Positions 38,244-47,973 of a stretch of DNA of 64,000 bases are shown in pieces (the stretch's first letter is position 1; every line of letters starts with the position of its first letter). Location: assembly GCA_028284345.1 (NCBI GenBank), contig JANQRY010000008.1, forward strand, positions 124,001 to 188,000, given 5' to 3'. The stretch is from Hyphococcus sp. (GTDB taxonomy: Bacteria; Pseudomonadota; Alphaproteobacteria; Caulobacterales; Parvularculaceae). The notes below the pieces were generated by a model. It did not search any database. It saw only the letters and a list, made by a program, of their open reading frames with translations, and had not been told where the DNA came from. A program made the translations under genes and the position numbers.

Positions 38244-39593
38244 TTAGACCGCCTTTTCCACCGCGGCGCAGATGTCGGCGACGACGGCTTTGACGACATC
38301 GGCGTTTTCGCCCTCGCCCATGACGCGGATCAACGGTTCGGTGCCGGATTTGCGGATCACGAGCCGGCCCTTGTCGGCCAGCTTTGTCTCTCCCGCCTTT
38401 ATCGCCGCCTTTACCGCGGCGTTGCTTAGCGGATCGCCGTCTTTGAAGCGGACATTCTGCAGCAATTGCGGGAAGGGTTCGAATTTGCGGCAGACATCGG
38501 AAACTTTGCGCCCCTCGCCAGCAACGACGGCAAGCACCTGCAACGCCGTCGCCAGTCCGTCGCCGGTGGTGGCGTAATCGCTCAGGATGACATGGCCGGA
38601 GGGCTCGCCGCCCACATTCATGCCTGACTGGCGCATTTCCTCGACCACATAGCGGTCGCCGACGGCCGTGCGCTTCAGCGTTAGTCCTTCGCTCTTGAGG
38701 AAGCGCTCCAGCCCCAGATTGGCCATCACCGTGGAAACGACGCCGCCGCCTTTCAGCGCGCCCGCCGCCTTCCAGGACGACCCGATCAGGGCGAGGATCT
38801 GGTCGCCGTCGATTAGCCGGCCTTTTTCATCGCAAATGATGACCCGGTCCGCGTCGCCGTCGAGGGCGAAGCCCACATCGGCGCGATATTCGGTAACGGC
38901 GTCCTGCAGTTTCTTGGTCGCCGTCGATCCCACATGGCGATTGATGTTGAACCCGTTCGGTTCAACGCCGATGGCTTTGACCTCGGCGCCAAGCTCCCAG
39001 AGAACGGTGGGCGCAACCTTGTAGCCGGCGCCATTGGCGCAATCGATGACGATGCGAATGCCGTCGAGGGAGATCTTGCGCGGAAATGCGGCCTTGGCGA
39101 ATTCGATGTAGCGCGCGCCGGCGTCGTCGATGCGTTTGACCCGGCCGAGGTCGGCGGACGCTGCAAGCCCCGTTTCCGGCCCGTCTTTCATCAGGCGTTC
39201 GATCTCAAGCTCGGTTTCATCGGAAAGCTTGTATCCGTCGGGCCCGAAGAATTTGACGCCATTGTCATGATACGGATTATGCGAGGCGGAAATCATGACG
39301 CCGAGATCGGCGCGCAGGGATCGCGTCAGCATGGCCATGGCCGGCGTCGGCAGCGGCCCCAGGAGAAAAACGTCCATGCCCGAGGCGGCGAAGCCGGCGG
39401 TGAGCGCCGGCTCGATCATATAGCCGGAAAGACGCGTGTCCTTGCCGATGACGACCCGGTGGCGATGGGCGCCGTTCTTGAAAACGCGCCCTACAGCCAT
39501 GCCGAGGCGCAGAATATTGTCGGGCGTCATGGCGCCGGCGTTGGCGAGGCCGCGAACGCCGTCGGTGCCAAATATTTCCCGTTTTCCCGTCAT
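38244..39593 (-). CDS. glmM: Phosphoglucosamine mutase
   Basis: 449 aa from the ATG at 39593 ([18 protein letters not shown]). [20 protein letters not shown] contains the phosphorylated Ser104; [14 protein letters not shown] is the magnesium loop (about 241-254); [18 protein letters not shown] is the sugar-binding loop. It converts glucosamine-6-P to glucosamine-1-P for UDP-GlcNAc. The frame is open to 39656, but the chosen ATG gives the family's normal start. It follows folP on the same strand, the frequent folP-glmM pairing. Confidence 0.95.
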   Translation of the reverse strand: MTGKREIFGTDGVRGLANAGAMTPDNILRLGMAVGRVFKNGAHRHRVVIGKDTRLSGYMIEPALTAGFAASGMDVFLLGPLPTPAMAMLTRSLRADLGVMISASHNPYHDNGVKFFGPDGYKLSDETELEIERLMKDGPETGLAASADLGRVKRIDDAGARYIEFAKAAFPRKISLDGIRIVIDCANGAGYKVAPTVLWELGAEVKAIGVEPNGFNINRHVGSTATKKLQDAVTEYRADVGFALDGDADRVIICDEKGRLIDGDQILALIGSSWKAAGALKGGGVVSTVMANLGLERFLKSEGLTLKRTAVGDRYVVEEMRQSGMNVGGEPSGHVILSDYATTGDGLATALQVLAVVAGEGRKVSDVCRKFEPFPQLLQNVRFKDGDPLSNAAVKAAIKAGETKLADKGRLVIRKSGTEPLIRVMGEGENADVVKAVVADICAAVEKAV

Positions 39594-39674
39594 CTGATCG
39601 TCGCCGCGCATGGCTCTGAAAATACTCCCGACCGCGGATTTCCGCAAAGCTAGCAAAACCTCGTCCGCAAACCC

Positions 39675-40496
39675 TTAACGCGGCGGGCCCGCGCTTTCTA
39701 TGGCTTGCGCGATATTTAACGCCTGCCGGGCCGCGGCGACGTCGTGGACCCTGAAAATCGACGCGCCGCGGGCATATCCGGCGAGCATGGCCGCGATGGA
39801 GCCGCCGAGCCGGTCGGCTGCGGGCCCGTCGCGGTCGAGCGCCGCAATGAAGCGCTTGCGCGAGGCGCCGAGGAGGATCGGCGCATCGAGCGACCGGAAC
39901 CGGTCCAGATGCGCCAACAGCGCAAGATTATGCGCGAGCGTCTTGCCGAAACCGACGCCCGGATCGACGATGAGCCTTGCCCGCTCAACACCCGCCGCGA
40001 CGCAGAGTTCGATCCGGCCCGCGAGATAGCCGAGCACCTCCGCGACCACATCTTCATAATGCGGATTGTCCTGCATGGTGCGCGGGTCGCCTTGCGCATG
40101 CATCAACACCACAGCGCAGCCGAGCGACGCGGCCGTTTCCACACTAGCCTCATCATGGGACAATGCGCTGACATCGTTCCAGATCGACGCCCCGGCGGCG
40201 ACGGCGGCGCGCGCCACGGCGGCCTTGCGCGTGTCGATGGAAATCGGCGTTTGCGTTTGCGCGGCGAGCGCTTCGATAACGGGGATTACCCGGTCGCGTT
40301 CTTCGCCTTCTGCGACGGGCGCCGCACCGGGGCGCGTTGACTCGCCCCCAATGTCGAGAATATCGGCGCCGTCTTCGGCAAGGCGCAAGGCGTGATCGAC
40401 GGCGGCCTGCGCTGAAGCGAACCGTCCGCCGTCGGAAAACGAATCCGGCGTGACATTGACGACGCCCATAATGCGAAGCGGCGTGTTACTCGCCAT
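39675..40496 (-). CDS. folP: Dihydropteroate synthase
   Basis: 273 aa TIM barrel. MGVVNVTPDSFSDGGRF (about 10-26), DILDIGGESTRPGAAPV (about 45-61), IDTRKAAVARAA, WNDVSAL, DPGVGFGKTLAHNL and LLGASRKRFI carry the pterin- and pABA-binding residues targeted by sulfonamides. It joins pABA to the pterin pyrophosphate in folate synthesis. Its start lies 11 nt inside the end of the upstream metallo-beta-lactamase-like gene, so the two are translated from one message. Confidence 0.95.
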   Translation of the reverse strand: MASNTPLRIMGVVNVTPDSFSDGGRFASAQAAVDHALRLAEDGADILDIGGESTRPGAAPVAEGEERDRVIPVIEALAAQTQTPISIDTRKAAVARAAVAAGASIWNDVSALSHDEASVETAASLGCAVVLMHAQGDPRTMQDNPHYEDVVAEVLGYLAGRIELCVAAGVERARLIVDPGVGFGKTLAHNLALLAHLDRFRSLDAPILLGASRKRFIAALDRDGPAADRLGGSIAAMLAGYARGASIFRVHDVAAARQALNIAQAIESAGPPR

Positions 40497-41415
40497 CGGC
40501 TGCGCCCGATTGCTCGGCGAGCGCCTTTTCGAAAGCGTTTTTCTTTTCCAGTATATATTTCTGAAACGCGCCGCGGTTGAGAAAGGCGCGACGGTTTCCC
40601 GCTACTTGCCGTTCGCGCGCGTCTTTCAGGCCGAAAACCTCAGAGTGGTTGGCGAGGAATATATCCGGCGTCCAGTCCCGGGTCTTTTCAAATGTCAGCC
40701 GGTAATCATCAACGATGCCTTCATACTGCGCCGGGCCCTCATCGGAGGCGACGAGCCGATTGGCGGCGACCGTGGCGCTGCAGAAAATCAACGCTTCCAG
40801 ATGTTCGCGGTCGTCGTCGATAAACAGGCGAAACGACGTGCAGCCGCGCGAATGGCCCGGCGTCAACGCTGTTAACAGGAACGGTTTGCCGGGCTCGCCG
40901 CCGGTCATGGAAATGACGGCGCCGCCGAAATCAGAAGCGCGGTCGCGCAGGACGCGATCCACCTTCACCGGCGGCGCGGCGTATTCGGGCTTGTCTTCGG
41001 ACCCTAGGTAAAAACCGCCTTCAAGGGCCGATACGTCCCCTTCGCTCGCCCAGAGTTCAGCGCCGGAGGCTTCTTTCAACGCCGCAAGCCCGCCGGAATG
41101 ATCGAAATGGGCGTGGGTGTTCAAGAGATATTTGACGTCCTTGATGTCGAAGCCGAGGGCCGCAATGTTGTCGATGATCAATTGCTCATGGCCGGGCAGG
41201 CCGCCGTCGATGAGCGCGTGACCGTCCTCGCCAGCGATCAGATAAACGGCAAGACCCTCCGTACCCACATAATAGAGATTGCCGATGATGTTGAAGGGCT
41301 CGAACGGCGCCGCCCAGTGCGGCTGTTCGGCGGCCCAGTCGATACCCGCGTCGTCTTCCTGCGCGTTCAGCGGCGCGGCGACAAGGAGCGTGAGGAGAAT
41401 TAAGAGTTTCCGCAT
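40486..41415 (-). CDS. Subclass B3-like metallo-beta-lactamase
   Basis: 309 aa with signal peptide MRKLLILLTLLVAAPLNA. Zinc ligands are complete: His101, His103, Asp105, His106 in NTHAHFDH; His188 in TPGHSRGCTSF; His257 in FLANHSEVF. The TPGHxxGxTSF-like and LANHxExF blocks are those of subclass B3. The pair Asp-His in HFDH with His, and absence of the B1 zinc Cys, also fit B3. Periplasmic. Real beta-lactam hydrolysis is not proven by this; B3 relatives include enzymes with other esters or lactones as substrates. Overlaps folP by 11 nt. Confidence 0.85.
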   Translation of the reverse strand: MRKLLILLTLLVAAPLNAQEDDAGIDWAAEQPHWAAPFEPFNIIGNLYYVGTEGLAVYLIAGEDGHALIDGGLPGHEQLIIDNIAALGFDIKDVKYLLNTHAHFDHSGGLAALKEASGAELWASEGDVSALEGGFYLGSEDKPEYAAPPVKVDRVLRDRASDFGGAVISMTGGEPGKPFLLTALTPGHSRGCTSFRLFIDDDREHLEALIFCSATVAANRLVASDEGPAQYEGIVDDYRLTFEKTRDWTPDIFLANHSEVFGLKDARERQVAGNRRAFLNRGAFQKYILEKKNAFEKALAEQSGAADGE

Positions 41416-41417
41416 GG

Positions 41418-41447
41418 AAAAAGCCTTCCCGGATCGGAAAGGCTTTT
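41418..41447 (-). terminator. Intrinsic terminator after ftsH, abutting the MBL start
   Basis: On the minus strand AAAGCCTT and AAGGCTTT form the stem, followed by TTTTT. It lies after the ftsH stop and ends 2 nt before the ATG of the metallo-beta-lactamase-like gene, whose only purine-rich ribosome site (GGGAAGG) is inside the hairpin's 3' side. Confidence 0.8.
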
Positions 41448-41480
41448 AACACAGGATTTGTTTCAAAAAAGCAGCGTTTT

Positions 41481-43409
41481 TCAGGCCGGACTGGGCTCCA
41501 TGCCGCCGGCGCCGTCGTCTTTCTTGCCTTTGCCCGCAGGCGCCCCGGCGCTGGGGACCGACGAGGGCGGCGTATGATCGGTCGTATCCGACGGGTCCTC
41601 CCGAACGATCTGGCCGCCTTTAAGAAGCGTGTCGATCTCATCGCCCGTCAGCGTTTCATATTCGAGCAACGCCTGGGAGAGCCGTTCCCAGTCGTCATTA
41701 CGCTCGGTCAGGATTTCCCGCGCCTTGTCATAGCCTTCGGTGACGAAGCGTTTGATCTCGTCTTCGATCGTTTTCGCCGTATCGCCGGAAATAGACTTTG
41801 AGCGTGCAATGGACTGGCCGAGGAACACCTCGCCCTCGTCCTCCGCATAGGCGATGGGCCCGAGCTTCGGCGACAGGCCGTATTGGGTGACCATGGCGCG
41901 GGCGATCTTGGTCGCGTGTTCGATATCCGATTGAGCGCCGGAGGTGACTTTCTCCGTGCCGAATTTCATTTCCTCGGCGACCCGTCCGCCCATGGCCATG
42001 GCGATGCGCGCCTTCATCTGTTCCAGCGTGAAGGAAAGCTTGTCCCGTTCGGGGAGATACTGAACCATGCCGAGGGCGCGCCCGCGCGGGATGATGGTCG
42101 CCTTATGCACGGGGTCGGAGCCCGGCATGGAAAGACCCACAATCGCGTGGCCCGCTTCGTGATAGGCGGTGAGCGTCTTTTCTTCTTCCGTCATCACCAT
42201 GGAGCGGCGTTCGGCGCCCATGAGGACCTTGTCCTTGGCGTCGTCGAACTCCTTCGCCGTCACATAGCGTTTGCCGCGGCGAGCGGCGAGAAGCGCCGCC
42301 TCATTCACAAGGTTGGCGAGATCGGCGCCGGAAAAGCCGGGCGTGCCGCGGGCGACCGTGCGGACATTGACGTCCGGCGCCAGCGGCACTTTCTTCACAT
42401 GCACCTGCAAGATTTTTTCGCGGCCGACAACATCCGGGTTCGGAACAACAACCTGACGGTCGAAACGGCCCGGACGGAGAAGCGCCGGATCAAGCACGTC
42501 CGGGCGGTTGGTCGCGGCGATGAGAATAATGCCCTCATTGGCTTCGAACCCGTCCATTTCCACGAGAAGCTGGTTCAGCGTCTGTTCGCGCTCATCATTG
42601 CCGCCGCCAAGACCGGCGCCCCGATGGCGCCCGACCGCGTCAATCTCGTCAATGAAGATAATGCAGGGCGCGTTCTTCTTTGCCTGATCGAACATATCGC
42701 GCACGCGGCTTGCGCCGACGCCGACAAACATCTCGACAAAATCGGAGCCGGAAATCGTAAAGAAAGGCACATTGGCTTCGCCGGCGATGGCGCGCGCGAG
42801 CAGGGTTTTACCGGTGCCCGGCGGACCGACGAGCAGCGCGCCTTTGGGGATCTTGCCGCCGAGGCGCTGAAACTTCATCGGGTCTTTGAGATACTCGACG
42901 ATCTCTTCGAGTTCTTCCTTCGCCTCGTCGATCCCGGCGACATCGTCAAACGTCACGCGGCCCTGCCGCTCGGTGAGTAGCTTCGCCCGCGACTTGCCGA
43001 AGCCCATGGCCTTGCCGCCGGCGCCTTGCATCTGGCGCATGACAAAAAAGAACAGGGCGAGGAAAATCAGGAGCGGCAGAATATTGAACAGCAGCGACAG
43101 GAGCAGCGGCAGTTCTTCTTCTTTTTCGATGGTCGTCGTCACGCCGGCGGCGTTCAGGCGATCGGCGATAGTCGTCTGCCCGCTCTCGGTAATCGTGGTG
43201 ACAAATTCGGCGCCGCCGGCAAGCTCGCCGGAGACCTGCGTTTTGGAGACTTCCGCGGACTGGACTTCGCCGTTTTCAAGACGCTGGACGAATTCGGTGT
43301 AGGTCAGTTCCTGCACCTGGGTCTGCGACGCCGGCGAGGAAAAAAGCTGGAGCGCGACCAGAAAAACGACGACCACCAGGCCCCAGATTAACAGATTTCG
43401 TCCGTTCAT
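41481..43409 (-). CDS. ftsH: ATP-dependent membrane zinc metalloprotease FtsH
   Basis: 642 aa. TM1 at about 5-25, periplasmic domain about 30-100 ([20 protein letters not shown]), TM2 about 104-124, AAA module with Walker A GPPGTGKT 195-202, Walker B IIFIDEID, second region of homology [17 protein letters not shown], and the zinc site HEAGH at 417-421. It degrades misassembled membrane proteins and regulators such as LpxC. It follows tilS on the same strand after 117 bp, the common tilS-ftsH order, and ends in an intrinsic terminator. Confidence 0.98.
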   Translation of the reverse strand: MNGRNLLIWGLVVVVFLVALQLFSSPASQTQVQELTYTEFVQRLENGEVQSAEVSKTQVSGELAGGAEFVTTITESGQTTIADRLNAAGVTTTIEKEEELPLLLSLLFNILPLLIFLALFFFVMRQMQGAGGKAMGFGKSRAKLLTERQGRVTFDDVAGIDEAKEELEEIVEYLKDPMKFQRLGGKIPKGALLVGPPGTGKTLLARAIAGEANVPFFTISGSDFVEMFVGVGASRVRDMFDQAKKNAPCIIFIDEIDAVGRHRGAGLGGGNDEREQTLNQLLVEMDGFEANEGIILIAATNRPDVLDPALLRPGRFDRQVVVPNPDVVGREKILQVHVKKVPLAPDVNVRTVARGTPGFSGADLANLVNEAALLAARRGKRYVTAKEFDDAKDKVLMGAERRSMVMTEEEKTLTAYHEAGHAIVGLSMPGSDPVHKATIIPRGRALGMVQYLPERDKLSFTLEQMKARIAMAMGGRVAEEMKFGTEKVTSGAQSDIEHATKIARAMVTQYGLSPKLGPIAYAEDEGEVFLGQSIARSKSISGDTAKTIEDEIKRFVTEGYDKAREILTERNDDWERLSQALLEYETLTGDEIDTLLKGGQIVREDPSDTTDHTPPSSVPSAGAPAGKGKKDDGAGGMEPSPA

Positions 43410-43526
43410 TAGTTTTGTCCGTCCTCACATTTCGCCGGCCTCGCCGGAAGGGGCGCCGGGCGCCGCCGGCACTCTATTAGATAGGCGTTAAGAAAGCCCA
43501 GCGCCATGGGGCTTCCCGCCATCGGC

Positions 43527-44840
43527 CTAATCTTGCGAAAACCTAACGATTTCGCCGGAAAACCGTTCCGCCGCCAGCGGCGTCGCCGACCATGCGCCGC
43601 CACCGCCAGATAGGAGGCCCGGCGCGCCAATCAAGCGTCCGCCGCGATATAGGCCCGGGGCGCTCAAAAGGCCCTCCCGCGGCCCCTCAAACAATGCCGC
43701 CGCCGAGGCCGCCTCCTTTGCGCCAGCCTCCCCCAGGGGCCGCACGGTGACGGTTTCAGCCGATTTCACGATGAAGCGGTTGTCCCACAAAGCGCGCCCG
43801 CCGGCGGGGATTTCGAGATCAGCGAGCGGCGCGACGCCCGCCCGGCCGAGCACCGCCGCGGGTTCCCGGAGAATCCAAAGCCTTTCACCGGACCTTTTCA
43901 GCAACGCGCCGCCAATGGCCGCCGCACCCCGTGCGAGGGCTGTATCGAAATGGGCCGCAGCGGCGTCAGGGTCCGGCGCGTGGTCAGCGCCACTCACGGC
44001 GCGGATCGCCCTTGCGACGGCGCCGAGTGCATCGCCGCGCGTCACCGACCCGACATCAAGGCACGCGCCGCCCCAGCGCGTGAACACGCCGCCCATGGCG
44101 CGGAACGCCCGGCGCTCGCGCGTGCGCGCGTCCCGCCGCGTGCCGGCCATGCGCCGCGCCGACCGCAGGAGCGCGGCCTGATCGAAAGCGCCTTTTTCAA
44201 CGGCGTCGCGGAGGAACCGCCGCACACGAATGCGTTCAAAGCGCGGGTCGTCATTAGACGGATCATCGACGTAGTCTTGATTATATTCCTGAACCGTCGC
44301 CGTCAGCGCATCGCGGCTGAACGGCAAAAGCGGACGCACGAGCCGCACCGGATCGCCGGCGCCGGCGGCGACGCCGATTTCATCGTCCATGGCGGCAAGC
44401 CCCGCCGGCCCCGCCCCGCGGGCGAGACGCATGAGCAGCGTTTCCGCCTGATCGTCGGCGCTGTGCGCCGTCAGGATTGCAGGCAGACCAAGATCGTTTG
44501 CGGCCTCTGCAAGCAGGCGATAGCGCGCCTTGCGCGCCGCTTCCTGAACGCCGCTTGCGGGCTTCCCGCCACGCCATTCAAGAATGCGCGCATCGAGACC
44601 CGCTTGCGCGCACCATGTTTTCGCCCGCCGCGCCTCGTCGGCGGCGCCGTCGCGCAGGCCGTGATCGACGATCAGGGCGACGACGCGCCTATCGGATGTT
44701 TTTGCATGGCCCGCGCAAAGCCGCGCCAGCGCCATCGAATCGCGCCCGCCGGAAACGGCAATCGCAAAAGACCCGCCAACGTTGAGCGCATCGAGGCGCG
44801 CTGCAAATTCCGCTGCGGAAACGGGATCCGTCAGTTGCAA
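43527..44840 (-). CDS. tilS: tRNA(Ile)-lysidine synthetase
   Basis: 437 aa if it starts at TTG 44840, which lies 10 nt inside the end of cpoB; no ATG in frame is near. The PP-loop AIAVSGGRDSMALARL is at about 26-41, then LTAHSADDQAETLLMRLARGAG, RLVRPLLPFSRDAL and DDPSNDDPRFERIRVR, all TilS blocks. It puts lysidine on C34 of tRNA-Ile(CAU) so that it reads AUA. A longer frame to 44930 runs antiparallel to nothing known and overlaps cpoB more, so it is not preferred. Confidence 0.92.
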   Translation of the reverse strand: MQLTDPVSAAEFAARLDALNVGGSFAIAVSGGRDSMALARLCAGHAKTSDRRVVALIVDHGLRDGAADEARRAKTWCAQAGLDARILEWRGGKPASGVQEAARKARYRLLAEAANDLGLPAILTAHSADDQAETLLMRLARGAGPAGLAAMDDEIGVAAGAGDPVRLVRPLLPFSRDALTATVQEYNQDYVDDPSNDDPRFERIRVRRFLRDAVEKGAFDQAALLRSARRMAGTRRDARTRERRAFRAMGGVFTRWGGACLDVGSVTRGDALGAVARAIRAVSGADHAPDPDAAAAHFDTALARGAAAIGGALLKRSGERLWILREPAAVLGRAGVAPLADLEIPAGGRALWDNRFIVKSAETVTVRPLGEAGAKEAASAAALFEGPREGLLSAPGLYRGGRLIGAPGLLSGGGGAWSATPLAAERFSGEIVRFSQD

Positions 44841-45667
44841 TCGATCCGCGCCATTTCGAGATCGGCGCGCTGCACGACCGGCGACGGGGCGTTCGGGAAT
44901 TTCGACTTCATGGTTTTGAAAATCGTGCACGCTTCTTTCTGCTTTTCCATGCGCGCAAACGCCGTGCCCAGTTTCAGATGCGCTTCCGCCGCCCGGGCGT
45001 CGTTCGGATATTTCTGCACATGCTCCAGAAACACGGCGGCCGCATCGGCGTTTTCGCCGAGGGCGAGATGGATCTCCCCGAGCCGGAATTTTGCGTCGGC
45101 CGCGCGCACGTGATTTGGGAACGCCTCGCCATAGAGCTTGAACGCCGCCTTGGCGCGCGGATAGTCGCCGGACAGGAGGAAGCTTGACGCATAGTCATAG
45201 GCCGCATCCGGATTAATCGGCAATTCAACGCTGGGCGCCGACGCAGGCGCCGCGCCCGCATCCGCGCGGGCCAGTTCGTCCGCAATCGGATCGCCCGGCG
45301 CCAGATTGACGGGGCCGCCGGCGGACCCGCGCGTGTTGGGCCCGACGAGACCGTCCGTATCGAGTCTTTTGAAGCCTTCCGCGGCCGCCATGTCGTCGCC
45401 CGCCAGAACGGCGCTGATGGCGTCGAGGCGCTGGTTTTGCTGATCAAGCTGATAGTTGAGTTCTTCGATGCGTCCGGTGAGCTGCTGAATCTGGCGCTCC
45501 AGTTCGCTGATGCGCACGGTCGCCGCGCTCTGCCCGGACAATGCCTGTTCGGCCCGCTCCATGCGCGCCTGCAGGTCGCGGACATCGTCCTTCGTGCCGG
45601 CAAGGGCCGGCATGGTGATCATTACGGCGGCAAGGCCGGCGAAAGCGGCGGTCCTTGTCATTTTCAT
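44831..45667 (-). CDS. cpoB: Tol-Pal coordinator CpoB (YbgF)
   Basis: 278 aa from the ATG at 45667 (GAGGAAA upstream). Signal peptide MTRTAAFAGLAAVMITMPALA, coiled-coil trimer region about 30-85 (ARMERAEQALSGQSAATV, LERQIQQLTGRIEELNYQL), a Pro/Ala linker, then C-terminal TPR repeats (AYDYASSFLLSGDYPRAKAA onward). It couples outer-membrane constriction to peptidoglycan synthesis through TolA and PBP1B in E. coli. It sits after pal, the normal order, and overlaps tilS. Confidence 0.94.
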   Translation of the reverse strand: MKMTRTAAFAGLAAVMITMPALAGTKDDVRDLQARMERAEQALSGQSAATVRISELERQIQQLTGRIEELNYQLDQQNQRLDAISAVLAGDDMAAAEGFKRLDTDGLVGPNTRGSAGGPVNLAPGDPIADELARADAGAAPASAPSVELPINPDAAYDYASSFLLSGDYPRAKAAFKLYGEAFPNHVRAADAKFRLGEIHLALGENADAAAVFLEHVQKYPNDARAAEAHLKLGTAFARMEKQKEACTIFKTMKSKFPNAPSPVVQRADLEMARIDCN

Positions 45668-45830
45668 GGCGACTTTCCTCAACTGCGCAAATGCCATTCT
45701 AGCGCGGTTCAACGCCGACGCCAGCGTGGCGCAATCTAGCGCCTCAACGCGACGAAACTGTGGCTGAAAAGAAGGAAGGCGCGCCGTATTTCAAACGGCG
45801 CGCCTCCGAAATAGCTTATCTTTGAACCGC

Positions 45831-46337
45831 TTACGAGCCGACGGACTCGATCGTCGTGGTCGCGTTCCGGTTCTGCGCCCAGGCCTGTTCGTTGGAGCCG
45901 GTCGCGATCGGGCGTTCCTTGCCGTAGGACACCGTGGTGATCCGGTTGGCGCTGACGCCTAGGCTCACGAGATAGGACCGGGCCGCTTCGGCGCGGCGGG
46001 CGCCGAGGGCAAGGTTGTATTCGCGCGTGCCGCGCTCGTCGCAGTTGCCGGCGAGCTTGATCCGGGTTTCCGGATATTCCTGCAGCCACGCCGCTTGTCT
46101 GGCCAGCGTCGCCTGCGCCTGCGGCGTCAGCGTGTACTGGTCATAGGCGAAAAAGACGCGATGGCCGGCGCTGTTTTCCAGATCCCCTTGCGTGCCCGGC
46201 ACGGGACCGGTCGGACCGGCGCCCGCATTCGTTCCGGCGCCGGCGGTGGCGTCCACATCCGGCCCGCTAGACGTTGCGCATGCGGAAACGAGCGTTAGCG
46301 CAGCGATGACGCCGGTGAATTTTGTAAAGTTTTTCAT
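45831..46337 (-). CDS. pal: Peptidoglycan-associated lipoprotein
   Basis: 168 aa from the ATG at 46337. Lipoprotein signal MKNFTKFTGVIAALTLVSAC with Cys20, a Gly/Ala/Thr linker, then an OmpA-like domain from about 60: VFFAYDQYTLTPQAQATL, LAGNCDERGTREYNLALGARRA (peptidoglycan-binding Asp and Arg) and ISYGKERP-like ITTVSYGKERP. It anchors the outer membrane to the wall and binds TolB. Separated from tolB by 233 bp (46338-46570), which hold no gene and probably carry a promoter of its own. Confidence 0.96.
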   Translation of the reverse strand: MKNFTKFTGVIAALTLVSACATSSGPDVDATAGAGTNAGAGPTGPVPGTQGDLENSAGHRVFFAYDQYTLTPQAQATLARQAAWLQEYPETRIKLAGNCDERGTREYNLALGARRAEAARSYLVSLGVSANRITTVSYGKERPIATGSNEQAWAQNRNATTTIESVGS

Positions 46338-46570
46338 GGTCTTCCTTGCTCCACTGCCCCAATTAGACGGCTCGTTCAGCAATCGTTGCGCCAACCGGCA
46401 TGGGTCAGCGCCGGACGCTAAACGCCTGATCTTTAAATTCCTGTCAGCCAATCCCTAAAATTTAACCAACGTGCGGAATCGTAACCTTGTCCGTTCCCTT
46501 GATCAAGTTGGACCGTTCCGGATCTGGAATGAAACCGCCGCCGGCGCTGACGTCAGTTTTTCTGCAATAA

Positions 46571-47884
46571 TTACGGCAACATAGGCGACCAGGCCGGGTC
46601 GGACGCGTCGCCAGGCGTGCGCACGCGCCGCAGGTTCCTCCCGGTTAAATCGACTGACCAGAGCGAAGAACCGGCGCCGGGACGCGGCTCGCGGAAGAAC
46701 ATCAGCACGCGGCCATTTGGCGACCAGGTCGGCCCTTCATCGAGATAGCTCTCGGTGAGAAGGCGCTCGCCGGTGCCGTCCGGGCGAATGACGCCGATGT
46801 AAAAGCGCCCGCGATATTGCCGGGTGAAGGCGATGAGATCGCCGCGCGGGCTCCAGACCGGCGTCTGATACCGGCCCTGACCGAAGGTGATGCGTTTCTG
46901 GTTCGAGCCGTCGGCGTTCATGACATAGATCTGCTGCGATCCGCCGCGGTCCGACGCGAAGGTGATGCGCCGCCCGTCCGGCGACATAGAGGGCGACACG
47001 TCAATGGCCGGATTGTCGGTCAGCCGCGTCAGGCGCCGCGTCGCCAGATCCATCTTGAATACGTCGGAATTGCCGCCCCGCTCAATCGACATCAGGACTT
47101 CCCGGCCGTCGGGTGAAAAGCGCGGCGCGAAGGTCATGCCGCGAAACGTGCCGAGCGGTTCCTGTTCGCCCGTTTCAATGTTGAAGAGATAGACCTGACC
47201 CGGACGATTATCGAACAGCGCCATATAGGTGATCTGCTGCTGGGTCGGCGAAAAGCGCGGCGTCAGCGCCTTGTAGTTTAAACCGTCCGTCAGCGGAACG
47301 GGATTGGCGCCGTCCTGATCCATGATCATCAGACGCTTGTTGCGATTTTCTTTCGGGCCCGTTTCATGAATAAACACGACGCGGGTGTCGAAATAGCCGT
47401 CCTCGCCGGTCAGCGTCTTGTAGATAAAATCAGCGACCTTGTGCGACGCGCGGCGCCAATTGTCCGCAGGCGTCTTATAGGCGACGGCGCCCAGTTGCTC
47501 GTCCGACGTGACGTCCCAGATGCGGGTCGAGACCTGAATGCGCCCGTCGCCAAGCTCCTCGACCTCGCCGACGACCAGCACCTGCGCGTTGATGATGCGC
47601 CAGTTGGCGAAAGTCGGACGGGCGTTGACCATCGGCTCCTCAATATAGGCGCGCTGATCGATCACCTGAAAAAGCCCCGACCGCTCAAGATCGTTCATCA
47701 GCACTTCGGTGATATCGACGCCGAGCTGGCGCGCGCTGTCGTCGCCGCCGAGAAAATTCGGCACCGCAATCGGCATCGGCTCCACATTGCCTTGCGTGAT
47801 GTCAATCGAAATGCGTGCCTGCGCCGTGCCTCCAATCGAAAGAGCGAAAGCGGCGATCAGCGCTGTAAAAATTCGGTGCATCAT
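46571..47884 (-). CDS. tolB: Tol-Pal translocation protein TolB
   Basis: 437 aa from the ATG at 47884 (a TTG two codons upstream and an ATG one codon downstream are alternatives). Signal peptide MHRIFTALIAAFALSIGGTAQA, an N-terminal alpha/beta domain about 24-160, and a beta-propeller with repeats such as FSPDGREVLMS, MSPDGRRITFASDRGGSQQIYVM and WSPRGDLIAFTR. Periplasmic partner of Pal and TolA. Start lies 90 bp after tolA ends on the same strand. Confidence 0.96.
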   Translation of the reverse strand: MMHRIFTALIAAFALSIGGTAQARISIDITQGNVEPMPIAVPNFLGGDDSARQLGVDITEVLMNDLERSGLFQVIDQRAYIEEPMVNARPTFANWRIINAQVLVVGEVEELGDGRIQVSTRIWDVTSDEQLGAVAYKTPADNWRRASHKVADFIYKTLTGEDGYFDTRVVFIHETGPKENRNKRLMIMDQDGANPVPLTDGLNYKALTPRFSPTQQQITYMALFDNRPGQVYLFNIETGEQEPLGTFRGMTFAPRFSPDGREVLMSIERGGNSDVFKMDLATRRLTRLTDNPAIDVSPSMSPDGRRITFASDRGGSQQIYVMNADGSNQKRITFGQGRYQTPVWSPRGDLIAFTRQYRGRFYIGVIRPDGTGERLLTESYLDEGPTWSPNGRVLMFFREPRPGAGSSLWSVDLTGRNLRRVRTPGDASDPAWSPMLP

Positions 47885-47973
47885 AAACAACTCTCTTTCG
47901 GCCCGCCGTCCTTAGCACAAGGGTTTAGGCGAAATTTTGTCAACTACGCGACTCTTCGCGCAGTATTGTGTCG

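Noticed and set aside
41883..42980. 365-codon + strand frame opposite ftsH
   Set aside because: Antisense to the AAA domain of ftsH; no start signal and no family.
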